From Isoetes taiwanensis (taxonomy: Eukaryota; Streptophyta; Lycopodiopsida; Isoetales; Isoetaceae), in assembly GCA_021234155.1 (NCBI GenBank), contig JAJEKV010000013.1:1881565-1945564 (forward strand): 64,000 bases of DNA, written 5' to 3'. Of the stretch, positions 12,432-24,222 are shown piece after piece. Position 1 is the first letter of the stretch; every line of letters starts with the position of its first letter. The notes under the pieces are model-generated. The model was not told the DNA's origin, did no database searches, and saw nothing but the letters and a program-made list of their open reading frames with translations. The position numbers and the translations under genes are program-made.

Positions 12432-13693
12432 TTGCAAAAGCACAGTTCCATGGTCGATCGTTTTTTCCATGTATTATAGCGTTTGGTTCATCTTTTATTG
12501 CAAGCCATCGATCTGTGGGATATTCCCAGTATTGCGCCAGATCAATGGCCATTAAGATTTTGACCCAAAAACAAAAAACCACTTCCTATGGTGTCGATCG
12601 GTTAAAGCACAAGAAAAACACAAAATAAACAAGCCAATGGTCAGCATGAAGCCTGCACTGCTGAACCACTGAATAGGTATGAGCCAGCGTTTCATCGTTT
12701 AGTTATTAATGACTGTCTGCATAGAACAAGATGCACAGCAGAATGGCTCTCTTCTTGGAGCTTAGAAGAGTATCTTCAGATAGATGAGAAAACAAACATG
12801 ACAGAATTGTTAGAGGCCTACAAAAATGTCTCATGGATTTCTTTCGGAAATTTAATATGGAGCAGGGTATACTGTTATGATTCTTCAGAAGATGATGCTT
12901 GGGAAATTGAGAAGATGCCATTCAGGCTTCCAGATCTAATATGTGGAGAAAAGAACAGGGCTCCGATATGCCATGGAGAAGAAGGAAACAGAAAATGGCT
13001 TGTTAATCCTCGCAATCTGGTGAGGGCCAGTATACACAGGGCTTTGGAACCAGAGTGGGATGGAGTTATTCTTAACGGCACCATAGCCAGGCTAAATCAC
13101 TACAAAGGGTTGTCTAGTTTGGAGGAGGAGCAGAAAAATTGTCAGATTTTTTAAGATTTGGATAAAATCAGAGATGCCGAAGCTGTGGATTCCCAGAGTA
13201 TGAGCCGGCGTTTCTGCTCCCGGAAATGAACCTCCGCCCTGCCTCGCCATACCAGGCCACCGAACACAACTGACACAACTGCCATATAAATCCGCTGCAT
13301 TTGCAAATCAGTCAAAAACATTTACTGACATGGTATTCCGAGAAAGAAACTACCATGGAGCTCAAGCGGAGGGCCTCGAGGAATCGATTCCCCTGGTACC
13401 AGAAAACCTAGCACCCGGAATCCTTCCACACGCCCAGGAGGTGCTCACCTGTCCGCTGCCCAGCCGCCTTCACATGCATTCCAAGTTTGGACCAACTGAG
13501 TCTTTGCAAAGAAATCCACGAAAAAAGGCAGTTCCAAACCACCCAAAATAGCATGAAACACCGAAGCTCCTCTCACATGGCAAATTATACCCTTTTCAAT
13601 ACAATACTATACGGAAATCATAGTCCAAACCACTGCCTGAAAACCCTCCCCAACCCCAAAACGAAAATAGCATACTATATTGCAAAAGCACAG
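12432..13693 (+). mobile_element. Retroposed insertion in 3' LTR with 14-bp target duplication
   Basis: The 14 bases TTGCAAAAGCACAG occur at 12432-12445 and again at 13680-13693. The 5' LTR has the corresponding site uninterrupted near 7975-7985, apart from a small deletion. The inserted DNA is therefore 12446-13679. A 14-bp duplication suits target-primed (LINE-mediated) insertion, although no clear A-tail is left. It carries a fragment of a cellular glycosyltransferase gene. Confidence 0.65.
12642..13154 (+). pseudogene. GT92-type glycosyltransferase gene fragment, captured
   Basis: One open frame runs for about 170 codons to a stop at 13152-13154. It reads VINDCLHRTR, then EEYLQIDEK, SWISFGNLIW, RKWLVNPRNLV, SIHRAL and LNHYKGL in order. 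This succession matches the plant family 92 glycosyltransferases (the DUF23 or galactan synthase-like group), which are Golgi type II membrane enzymes. Only the C-terminal half is present, with no start codon in context and no membrane anchor. Where family members usually have a DxD-type metal-binding motif the frame reads WSLEEY, so it is unlikely to be catalytic. It lies inside an insertion in the 3' LTR, so it is best read as a captured gene piece. The family call is from motif memory and needs a search. Confidence 0.5.
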
Positions 13694-14539
13694 TATAGAT
13701 GGACGGACGCCGGGAAAGATCAACCATGGGACAAAAGACAATGGGACATATGGGAAGTATTGCAAGACCATGGAATTACAAGGGGAAAAGATGGACGACC
13801 AAGAATTTTCTTGGACGGAGTTCTTGGCAAAAAGGGAAATAGACGCGACCCTATACAGGCCGATTTGGGCGAAACTATAGAGAAGGGGATGCCGTTCCGG
13901 AAATAGCCTGGAAATGAAAAGATATGAGGAAGAATCGGGTCTGAAGAAAATCCCTGGCATCAGCAAAAAACCACAGATTTCTAGAAGAATCGGTTGAAAT
14001 CCTCTTGAATCGGCCATGGCAGAGTCTAGAAGGATAAATGCAGAGGTCGGATCTGAGAAGGAAAACGGTCTGAAGACTCTGGCATCAGAGAAAACTGAAG
14101 AAGAAGTGGCCGGATTTGATTAAATCAATGGAGAAATCTGTTCCAGAGGGTCGATCTTGGAGAAATTGGGCCTGTGTCAGGCCGATTAAGATAATCAGAA
14201 GGCTGTCAAGGGCTGAAGATCCGACAGCAACAAGTTAAACAGTGCAAAAGGATTTGGGGCAGGCCGGAACTGGAGCATCCAAGCCATCTCGGCAAGATTT
14301 GATTCTAGCAATAAAAACCGGAGCATCTCTGACCGCCGTGAAGAACAGAGAAGGAGAGGAAACAAAAATAATGAAGGAAAAACATTGATAACAAAAGCAA
14401 GAAGTCTAATTACTATAAAATATCATGGGTAGGCGAGTTGGCAAGACCTATGCCTCCTAATGGATAGGTGTAGGGTTCAATTCCTTTCCGAAACCTTTTG
14501 CCAAACGAGTGAAGAACCACAAAATCGCATCTCTTTTGC

Positions 14540-14712
14540 GTGGTGACGTGGCACAAGGAATGACGTGGAGTGACCAGTGGCAAGAATTGATGACGTGGCA
14601 GGGTGAATGATGCAGTAGTGATGCAGTAGGCGCCATGTTGGCGATCCGCCTTGGTGGCATACGAAATCCAAGGGGTGCGATGACGTGGCGATGACGTGGC
14701 GCTGATGTGGCG
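14540..14712 (+). promoter_or_regulatory. Cluster of TGACGTGG elements in 3' LTR U3
   Basis: Five TGACGTGG motifs (ACGT-core sites of the kind bound by plant bZIP factors) occur in this stretch, about 20-190 bases upstream of the LTR TATA box. The corresponding part of the 5' LTR reads mostly GATGGCGATGG-type sequence and has lost the ACGT cores. Binding is inferred from the motif only. Confidence 0.4.
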
Positions 14713-14869
14713 AAGGGGTAGTTTGGACTATAAATATGTGAGCCACGGTTGGGGCTTTTAAAACCAAAAAAGGGTGCAATAAAGTTTGCTCTATTGTTCT
14801 AGTTTTCTTGATGGGTCTCTTTCACAGCGCTACCTTTTCCTCGGGTTGCGAGCGGGGCTCGACAAGTAG

Positions 14870-15602
14870 TGAATTAGTTTATGAATCAGTTACTTGTATC
14901 AGAATCATCATTTCAGCATGCCAATTCCTATAAATATCCAATGAGTATCAATACGATTATGTAAAAGCCATTAGTAAGTCAATGTTTACACCTGAAATAC
15001 AATAGTAACCATGATTAAGGTCTCTAGTAAAACTAGAGAACTGGGTGAAGAGAAAAAAAACCTTTAAATCCGTTTACACAGACTTTTATCATTCAATGGA
15101 CTTCATGCAAAGATCATTTTCAGATACAATTGGCAGCCTTAGGTTAGACCAGGTGTCAACTAACCTAAGCCTTAATCTGGTTACAAAATATCAAAAATTT
15201 AATTCCATTAAATACGTTGAAAAGAAGTACACTAATCATTTCTTGGTCTTTATACCCAAGACACAAACTGTATTGCCATTTGAGAATAAAAAAGTATACG
15301 TTCAAAGTGATATCTGATGTTGAAGCCATCTTGAAAGTTGATCTTGAATAGTCCTTAGCTTCCATGTCATGTAGACAAATAAAATATTGTATTTCTCACA
15401 ACTTCAAAACAAAGAGCAAGAAGTTTGGTTACCTGCAGTAGAACCAGAGGACAGTTAGCCAAAGAATGGGTAAAAGCCTAAGCTACTAACAGGTAAGCTG
15501 TGAACTTCTTGGGTTTACCACCCTTCACTTTGTAAAAAGTCCCCTGAAATGGACAAAACAATTGTGGAGACATGCAAACATAGGATTATTAAATTATCAG
15601 CA
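14870..15602. repeat. Right part of duplicated segment, interrupted copy
   Basis: Nearly identical to 17716-18449, with roughly ten differences seen over ~730 bases. It ends at TTATCAGCAT, after which the two copies diverge completely. A 90-codon open frame on + (15045-15317) is kept in both copies with one residue changed (Ser or Pro at residue 24). It matches no family I know, and its conservation may simply reflect the recent duplication. Confidence 0.85.
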
Positions 15603-17104
15603 TGTCTAATTCCCATATTATGCTGCCAACCATATATCACAGTTAGAAAGAAGCCTTAAATTAATATGCAGTTGAATCTGGTAGTATCACTAAGCAAATA
15701 TAGGAGCGAACCTCTTGCCTGCTTATTGAGGCACACAGAGATAAACAATACTGTCTACATCAAAGATACAAGACTGTTTGTCATTTTAGAGCATTTATAC
15801 ATCTAGCTTGAACAGCAGTAATGCATAAAGCATAATCATAAGACACGCATCTTGAATGTGCATAATGCTATCTTCTGGTAGCCTATCTCGACCCTATGCT
15901 TTAGATGTACAACCATACCCTTTGGTTATTTATTACATAGAAGACATCCAAATTATGCTTATAAGAGCTAGACTTCATGCCAAATGGATCTGCTACATTA
16001 GCTATTAAGACGGTCATTTGTTCCATGTAAAAATAAAATGATTCAAATACAATTTCAATGCATAGAATCCAAAATTATTATAAACAGGAAATGTAACTTT
16101 GTGCTTTCGATTTGAGGGAAAACTCGACTTAATGCTCGAATTTGGGAAGATTCCAGCTTAATGCGCCACATTTTTTTACATTAGATTGATCCACATAATT
16201 TTCGTAGCCATCATACTGGATTGTTCCAGTGCCATAGAATTACCAAAAATTGGTTAAGAGATGTTTGCGGGCTTAAGGTCTTCTTTACGCCATAGCCAAA
16301 ATCCTGGCGAATACTAGCCCTTGCCTCTGGATCCGAGGAAGAAAGTTGAAGCCATGTAGGAATGCAACATCAAAAGTATCTTCACATAATCGGCTACATA
16401 GTGGCTTGGCTCATAGATAGAATGGCTTGCATGCCTTTGGCGATTCGGATGTGCTCTTAAGCCTTAGGCACCGGTAACTCTGCTAGAATCAAATTGGATA
16501 GTGTAGCATCATTTCAAATTACTGGATCGACCCTTTGCTATGCTTCGTAGCAAAAATTGCAAAGCAAAACATGTTAGGGCAAACTAGGCCACGAAAATTT
16601 AATGCCACAGATGTTAGGGCAAATAATAGAATTAGAAGGACATGCTGATATTACTTTCCATTAACCAGAGGATAATATTCATCCCTTAAAAAGCATGGCA
16701 TGGTATTCGTAGCTCTATAAACCACAAACATCATAAAATTGTGCATGCAAGCCAAACTTGCTAGGTGGACAAGTGGCAAACATGCCTTCAACTTTATAAA
16801 CAAAGTACATAAAGGTCAATATGATAATCTTGAAAAGGCCCTTTGCATAAAATATAAATTTTCCCACCTAACTTCTTTTAAAAGCAAACTCTCCAAATAG
16901 CATTTACGTTTCTAGAGTTTATGGGCACCCCATAAAGTTACTCTAGTCATTTACTGTTGAGCAATGTTCATCCTTACCATTTTGTCCATGTCAACAAGTA
17001 ATTTGCCTTCAACATATGCCCATGCTTCCATAGTTAGTGGTCAAAGCGCATGCCTATATAGCTCACATTAGTTGAACAATGTTATCTTACCATTTTCTGA
17101 ACCT
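15603..17104. other. Spacer between the two duplicate copies
   Basis: No gene or RNA recognised. The sequence is AT-rich with no repeat of note, apart from ATGTTAGGGCAAA, which occurs twice near 16570-16622. Confidence 0.5.
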
Positions 17105-17186
17105 TAAAATGAAGGGAACTTTTTTTTTTTTTTTTTTGAAGGACGAAAGCCAAAAAGTTTATTAATCAGAAAATGAAGGGAACTTT
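17105..17186 (-). mobile_element. Severely 5'-truncated retroposon with 17-bp target duplication
   Basis: AAAATGAAGGGAACTTT occurs at about 17106-17122 and again at 17170-17186. Between them are a run of T and a short tail. Read on the - strand this is ~32 bases ending TTTTGGCTTTCGTCCTTC followed by an A-run, the form of a LINE or SINE 3' end. It is a classic target-primed insertion that aborted early. Confidence 0.65.
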
Positions 17187-17328
17187 AAAATGAAGGACGT
17201 CTACACATCAAAATCCATTGAACATGTACTTATTCCAGCTTCATTAACTTTTGCATCTTTGGACAATAATAAAAAAATCCTTCCTCCAACCGCAGTTTGG
17301 GGGACCTTTTTCCATTATAGACAACATA

Positions 17329-18449
17329 TCTATAATTCATGAGTTACAACAAGGGAGCAGGGGCCTTGTTGTAACAAAGGGCCCTACCCTCCCCATCTTT
17401 GACTTTATTCTACTCCATATTCAAAATAGATTATACTTTTGACATTTCTTTGAGTGCTTTGCTTGTATAAGCCTCATTGCATAGAAATTCGGGAAATTGT
17501 TTGATTCTCAATGTCTGCATCACTAGTTTAGTGATGTTTTCCTTTGTAAATCTGTTTTTGGCAAATGCAAGTAAAAGATGTAGCCATATGGCAAATTGTC
17601 CTCCTGTGACTTGTGACTTTTTTGTTTCTCAAGCTACAAATGTCAGCTTGGCATTTTTCTTTTCTATTTTCAATGAAAGAGAAGACTCCCTTTTCCTGTA
17701 TCATATGAAAAGTAATGAATTAGTTTATGAATCAGTTACTTGTATCAGAATCATCATTTTCAGCATGCCAATTCCTATAAATATCGAATGAGTATCAATA
17801 CGATTATGTAAAAGCCATTAGTAAGTCAATGTTTACACCTGAAATACAATAGTAACCATGATTAAGGTCTCTAGTAAAACTAGAGAACTGGGTGAAGAGA
17901 AAAAAAACCTTTAAATCCGTTTACACAGACTTTTATCATTCAATGGACTTCATGCAAAGACCATTTTCAGATACAATTGGCAGCCTTAGGTTAGACCAGG
18001 TGTCAACTAACCTAAGCCTTAATCTGGTTACAAAATATCAAAAATTTAATTCCATTAAATACGTTGAAAAGAAGTACACTAATCATTTCTTGGTCTTTAT
18101 ACCCAAGACACAAACGGTATTGCCATTTGAGAATAAAAAAGTATACGTTCAAAGTGATATCTGATGTTGAAGCCATGTTGAAAGTTGATCTTGAATAGTC
18201 CTTAGCTTCCATGTCATGTAGACAAATAAAATATTGTATTTCTCACAACTTCAAAACAAAGAGCAAGAAGTTCGGTTACCGGCAGTAGAACCAGAGGACA
18301 GTTAGCCAAAGAATGGGTAAAAGCCTAAGCTACTAACAGGTAAGCTGTGAACTTCTTGGGTTTACCACCCTTCACTTTGTAAAAAGTCCCCTGAAATGGA
18401 CAAAACAATTGTGGAGACATACAGACATAGGATTATTAAATTATCAGCA
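17329..18449. repeat. Intact copy of duplicated segment (empty site of the LTR element)
   Basis: This 1.12 kb unit equals 7076-7460 joined to 14870-15602. At the junction it reads AAAAGTAATGAATTAG, where the other copy has AAAAGTAG, the 7.4 kb LTR element, then AGTAGTGAATTAG. It therefore preserves the pre-insertion state. The 90-codon + frame at 17892-18164 corresponds to 15045-15317. Confidence 0.85.
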
Positions 18450-20828
18450 TCTAGCACAATATATAGAATATGTCTCTAGCATCTTGAAATATATAGAATA
18501 TTTTTCTTGTTGAACCTTGATTTGAGCAATATCAACCGCAACTGATACTGAATTTGAATGTGCATCCAAATGGAGAGAAAAGTTTTGAAATTCATAAAGG
18601 CTTTCGCCCATAGATAAGATTAATATCAGTCTTATAGTGGAACGATTTTTCTCTTTGTTGCTACACTACCCGAGAAAACCCATTTCCAAAAAACCAGGTA
18701 GGTAGGTATGTAAATTTTCATTCAAGCTTATGCACATCTCACATACCAAATTACCTTATTGAGAGTTATCTGATCAATGGTGCTATGTACTCGTGATATT
18801 CTCTTGTACTCGTAATATTCTCTTGTTTTCCTCCTTTGGTAAATTAAGTATTTGTTCGAAGGTATCTGTAACAAGAGCTAGATAAAAGCATCATTGTGTT
18901 TTGCCATGTCCTATTTCATGTAAACCAATATGTCAGAATGTATATGTAAATAATATAAGCACCTATATCCAAATCATGTCCAAGGTTAAACCAAGGAACT
19001 GGAGTAATAAAAAAAATACCTTAAATCTTTCTTCAAGACTTTAACCTTACCATCCTAATCTGCAGATTGAGGACTTAAAGGTTCAATAAACAGCCCTAAA
19101 GAGAACAGGTGCAACTCTCTTTAGGCCAAGACTTGGATATTGATTTTTCAAGTCGAACTAGCCACCAAGACAATTTCTTTATCTTCAAAAATATAATCAA
19201 AGAGACTTTTTATCTCAAGAACCCTATGTCCAAAAACATGGGAAACATGGGCTATGTGCAAGTCAAGTTCAAGTTCACAAAGTCTATATTCATAAACATG
19301 TGTTATGTACAAGTCCAATTTAACTTCAAATTATTGTGACTTCAAAAATAGTATAGATAGACAGCAAACTGCACTAAGATTCCTTTATATCGTCATGGAC
19401 TACTACAGCATGTTAAAATGTAGAAGTAAAATAATAATAATGTCAAATACTTTACAAGATCGAGGAAAAATCCCACTGATATGCTATTATCTAGATTCAT
19501 GTAGATAGATAGAAGGCATATGTACATGTCCATATTTCATTCCATTTTTGTACCTTTTTCAAGATAGTGTAAAACAAAAACATCTCATATTCGTTGTTCT
19601 TTGTTTACCATTGTACGCTACAAGCTTCAATGAATATAAGACTTGATCCAGCAAACCATCTTAGAAGAGATCTTGTAAGAAACCTCCATAATATATCTCG
19701 TATCATCTTCCCTTTCTTGCCAAATGCATAGCTATGTCAAGTAGATCTTTGTCTAGCGCATTAAGATATAACATGCACATTAAGACACAATATCTTGGAA
19801 TAAATCCATCCTTGTTATTCTAAAAATTTCAGACTACTTATCTGGATTTTCCAAATCATCACCACATCATGTAGAGTTCGTAACATCATCCTAAATGAAC
19901 AAAAACAAGGAGGTGGAGTCCGTTACAGACCAAGCGGACATTGGTTAGCCTAAAGAGGGTAACAATGAGAGGGGCCAGCAGTAAGCAATGGAACACCACG
20001 GTTTATCACCCTTCACCATGATCTGTTCAAAATGTAATATGCGTCAAGCTCAATTGAATTGTTACGTTTGTATCTTAACATGTCATAAATCAATAAACTG
20101 CATCAGAAATATGTAGGCCGGGTTATGAAAACTATGTACATCAAATATAAGACCACTACTAAACATGGTATGTTCATACAAATGCTGCAGATAAGCTTAT
20201 GACCAGTTTATGTCAATCTTGGAAATGGAGGCAGTAGCATAGCACAAATAGAGTATGTGATAAAGTAAGTCATAACAACATGTTTGAGGATGGTAAATAA
20301 GTCAAATCAACAAGATGTGTATAATGAAGCATATGACAGTATTTTCTTCTAAAAAGGCCACGACCATCTCATATTTTCAAAATTAACTTTAATATAGATA
20401 GAGCATAGCTTAGCTACCATATGTTTGAGATAAAACCTTATATCCATAAAGTTTGTTGCTCTTGAGTCCAATCTATTGAAGAATGGGAGCAAGATTAAGC
20501 TGACCTGTATTGAAGACTCCGGTCCATACAGATCGAGTTGGAGTAGAGTGATCCACATTTGGTTGAAAAAGAATTTCAGAATCAATGTTGGCTTCCTCAA
20601 AAGGAAGACATTGTATGCATAAGGGAGACAATGGCAGTAAACATAGCAGACCTCCGAGACTGATGCAGAGTTACCCTTAGCAAAATCACTAGAGAGCACA
20701 TAAGATCTAGCCCAAATCGAAATTGACATTAATCAACCAGAAAGCTTTGTAGAACCAGCTTTTGATGCAGAGAAACAAAAATTCTGATTGTAGCCAATAT
20801 GAGATCAAAAGTTAGAAATAGATAAGAT
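18450..20828. other. Non-coding stretch
   Basis: No gene recognised. The sequence is AT-rich with short simple repeats such as GGTAGGTAGGTA near 18700 and TAGATAGATAGA near 19503. Frames are short and unlike any protein family I know. Confidence 0.5.
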
Positions 20829-20886
20829 AGATTTTGGCCAATCTTTCAGCCTTCAATTAAAAAAAAAAAAAGATTTTGGCCAATCT
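20829..20886 (+). mobile_element. Minimal retroposon tail with 16-bp target duplication
   Basis: AGATTTTGGCCAATCT occurs at 20829-20844 and at 20871-20886. The 26 bases between are TTCAGCCTTCAATT followed by about 12 A. This has the form of a target-primed retroposon cut off after only ~14 bases of template. Confidence 0.6.
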
Positions 20887-21106
20887 CTCCCTCTTCAAGC
20901 CGCTGAATATGGCGCAGGCAGATTAGGGTTATGAATGGATACCCTAATATTTCTGAAAGAAATCTGAACGTCCATATTTTCCTCAATATGTGGTTAAAAT
21001 TGGTTGAAAACATAAGCAAATACATGGGTAAATACTTTCCACGATATAAGCCCTTTGCAACAAGTTTGCATGTGAGCTAATTGTTTCACACTTGGCATGC
21101 AAATAT

Positions 21107-21385
21107 AGAATAGAATAGAATTGTTTTTATCGTCCATGGAGACCAATCGACCTATGGGACCCAATACAAAAAGCGCAGCAGTCACATTACTGCCCGGATT
21201 AAAAAACCCCCGCCCCGAAGGGTTTTCGAGGGAAAAACCGTGGCAGCAATAAGACTGCTGACATCAATTAAATGGTTGAATGGGGGCATATCTGAGCCCT
21301 CAAGTCCAGTACTTCCTGAATGTATGATCCGAGTGAGCGCACCGAAGTCGTGCCCAGTATCATATGTAGCGGCCACATTAACCCC
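21107..21385 (-). mobile_element. LINE copy, 3' part (left half of a split copy)
   Basis: On the - strand this holds the end of the ORF2 C-terminal region and the 3' UTR found at 57337-57640: the CTCGAAAACCCTTCGGGG hairpin region, GGGTCCCATAGG, and the tail before (ATTCT)n. It breaks off near 21385. The next LINE bases in order reappear at 27233, so this and 27233-27455 look like one copy separated by an insertion. Confidence 0.7.
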
Positions 21386-22565
21386 AAAATCTGCTCTATG
21401 TGTAGTTTTTTGCTGTCTTTTTTGCAAAAAAACAACACTTAAACATCACCCATAGTAATGTTCCGAAAATGCTAGAAAAGACGCGTAGTTTTTTAGTGTT
21501 GTTTTTTACATATAAAAGATGCGTAGTTTTTATGCGTAGTTTCTAGAAAAAAAAACAATGCATAGTTTTTATGCGTAGTTTTCATCGTGGTTTTTAACGT
21601 GTAAACTCTATGTGTGGTTTAGAGAAAAACGTGTAGTTTTCACTAAAAACAACATGGTTTTTAAGTGTGGTATTCACCTATAAACAACATGGTCTTTGTA
21701 TTCTTTAGCATAGTTTTCCTTCAATTAATGCAACCACTGTTGTTTTTTAATACAATTACACATATTGTTTCTAGTATAGTTTTAAAGAAACAATGTGTTG
21801 AACTAAAACAAAATAAGAAATATAAGAAACTTAAGAACATCATTGTTTTCGGTTGTCATTAAGAAAAAGAATTACATTGCAATAGTAAACAAAGGAGTTT
21901 TTGCATACATGAGTATATAGTCAAATTTGAATTTCAAAGTATACAAAAAGTATGATCTTATTTTCAAATCCACACTATGATCTTATTTTCAAATCATAAA
22001 TCAAACTTTACAATCTCAAACAATTACTTCTGCAATATATTTGAATGTATTCAGCAATAAATTTGCAATGTTACAACTATGGAACCCGATGATAATACAA
22101 GATGAAGTCTTATAATGAAAGTATAGTTACATTTGGTGGTCTCGCTACGAAGTAGATCCGTATATCCTTCTTTGCTCTGGTGGGCTTATTAACCGACTCA
22201 CTCCGGTATCCCAATAACCGGTTAAATTTCTCAGATTACACGAAGTTTCTTAGAAACTGTAGATGCAAACTTCAAAAGCGTGAAAAGCATCTTTGGTGTA
22301 AAACAATCTGCCCAAAGAGTTAAAAAGATGGTTACTGAAACTTGAGCATGAATAAACTTTCTTACAAAGAACTCTAAATTGTGAACGACTGGATCAGTAA
22401 ATCTTTACCTAATATACAAACGGCACCCTCCAACTTTCGGCGATTTGCGAAATATAGAGATGCTTGATCACGATTTTTTGGTGTTTCATGGTCAGCAGAG
22501 AAATCATGGGCAAAAGAAATAAGCCCAAAGTTTCCACGGTTGATCGTGCTACTGGTGCAAGATTT

Positions 22566-22679
22566 CTCATTAACCCAAGAGGTCGGGGAAAGGTCGCTCC
22601 TTTCTCATTAGCCCGGCGAGTCCGGGAAAGATCGCTCCTTTCTCATTAACCTAGCAGTCGGGGAAAGGTCGCTCCAAAT
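22566..22679 (+). repeat. 3 x 38 bp tandem repeat
   Basis: CTCATTA starts units at 22566, 22604 and 22642. Each runs through GGTCGGGGAAAGGTCGCTCC with a few changes. It is GC-rich against an AT-rich surround. A looser purine-rich repeat (ACGGAATGGAGGC) follows at about 22720-22830. Confidence 0.75.
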
Positions 22680-24048
22680 CAAACCATAGCAACATATCGC
22701 CGCCAGGAAAGGCGAAATGGAGATGAAACCGGAATGGAGGCAACAGGAAGACGGAATGGAGGCGGCCCAGGAGGGAAGACGGAATGGAGGCAGCCGGAGT
22801 GGAGGCACGCAGGAGACGAAGTGGAGGCAAACAAAGGCAGCGAAGGCTCGACCAATAGGAAGGTAAGACATGGATCGCAATCTCAAACCGTTGATCTTTG
22901 GCCATAGAGGGATGATAAGGCCAAGATCAAAATCTTGGCCGTTTATCTTAGCATTAATGAGATACATGCTTCACAAATCATATTTAACAATGGATCTCAA
23001 GATTTTAGCCAAGGGAATTCATTCACTCATTCTTGTTCGAAGACAAAAACATGACATGATCAGATTCTCATGTTGCAAGCAAAATGTTGCTGGACATTAT
23101 TGATAGAAGGTAGGAGTAATGACTAGTATGGGATAGAATGACAAGGCGTTTGTCTTTGGAAGGCTAGTGGTTGGCATGTTATCCGCGTGAAGAAGATCCC
23201 TCCTCGGAAGTGGGCGACTGAGGTGGGAGAAGGCTATCTGAGAGCAACAAGGTGGAGGCGGGATGCAATAATGCAACTGGGAGAGAGAAATGTGAGGGCC
23301 ACCTCCTTTTGATAGCATTCAAATGGGCAATAGCATGGAATAGTAAAATTTAAGCAATAAGGACCACCAAACATGTGGTAAGGGATCATGTTGTGATTCC
23401 TTGGGTAAACCACAACATCAAACACTAGAAATCTCTAGCATAAATCTCTGATTTTCAAGTGGTTAGTTCAAGTATGTGGAGTACAATAGGAAGTAATTTT
23501 CATAAAAATAGTTTGGAGATAATGAGGCTCATATAACACAATGGAGAGCTAAGTCAGAACCTAATTGAGCTTACTCGATTTATATTTTCATTGTCTAAGT
23601 GTGTGACAAATCTAAAACTTTTTATTTTCCCGTGACAAAACTTATTGTTTTGTAACGATGGCGTGTGCCAATGAGTTGGCAAAATGTGGACGATGATGTG
23701 GCAAAAGTGGCATGATGATTCGGCAAGTGTTATTTTTGCAATTTTCACGAGATGCACAGGAAAATTGAAATCGCATGGAATATGATGATGTGGCACTCCA
23801 AGTGGTGACATGTCATGCCAAGTAAGCCAACCAAAAAAAAAAGTATGACCTTGGTTTTCATGGGGTAGTATGGCATGTTTGGGCTGACATGTCAAGATAT
23901 GGATGATGTGGATATGATGACCAAGCATTTTGCAAGAAATTGGACGCGACTTTAACGTTTCATGAAGGATTTGGCAAGGGAATTTAGGGACACTAAACCC
24001 AACCTACGTATCTCACTCAAAAAACTATTTTCTCCAAAAATTGGCCAA

Positions 24049-24222
24049 GCCATTTTCTATATAAAGTGCATAAAATGCTAAGTCACGAAATTGTATTTCA
24101 TCCTTAAAAAAAGGGCATTTATAAGAGCTTAGTGGCATGTTTGAGCCTACCTAGTGGCATATTTGAGGGCATACTATCTAGTCATTTTCTATTTAAAGTG
24201 CATAAAATGCTTAGTCATAATG
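24049..24222 (+). repeat. Local duplication carrying minisatellite-like seeds
   Basis: CATTTTCTAT(A/T)TAAAGTGC and the following AAAATGCT(A/T)AGTCA occur at about 24050-24083 and 24182-24214. Between them, GTGGCATGTTTGAGCCTAC and GTGGCATATTTGAG resemble single units of the large minisatellite that starts 400 bases downstream. They could be an early seed of it. Confidence 0.55.

Larger units (their letters stand above)
7461..14864 (+). mobile_element. Non-autonomous LTR retrotransposon (LARD-like) with nested insertions
   Basis: The element begins TGTCGTC and ends GACA (TG...CA ends). It is flanked by a 5-bp direct repeat AGTAG at 7456-7460 and 14865-14869. Two long similar repeats, 7461-10332 and 11893-14864, are its LTRs. 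Only about 1.56 kb lies between them, with no reverse transcriptase, integrase or protease recognised, so it must have depended on proteins in trans. Each LTR carries a separate ~1.2 kb insertion, and subtracting these gives an ancestral LTR of about 1.65-1.72 kb. The insertion is confirmed by an uninterrupted copy of the target at 17329-18449. Orientation is set by TATAAATA followed by AATAAA inside each LTR. Confidence 0.85.
11893..14864 (+). repeat. 3' LTR
   Basis: Homologous to 7461-10332. It contains a ~1.23 kb insertion (12446-13679) that the 5' LTR lacks. The TATA box at 14729-14736 and AATAAA at 14777-14782 are conserved. The U3 part between about 14540 and 14712 carries five copies of TGACGTGG, most of which are altered in the 5' LTR. 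Confidence 0.8.

Noticed and set aside
7461-14864. Complete autonomous Gypsy or Copia element
   Set aside because: Only ~1.56 kb lies between the LTRs, with no protease, RT, RNase H or integrase motif.
15045-18164. 90-codon frame conserved in both duplicate copies as a real gene
   Set aside because: The copies are almost identical at DNA level, so conservation of the frame is uninformative. No family match, and no promoter evidence was seen.
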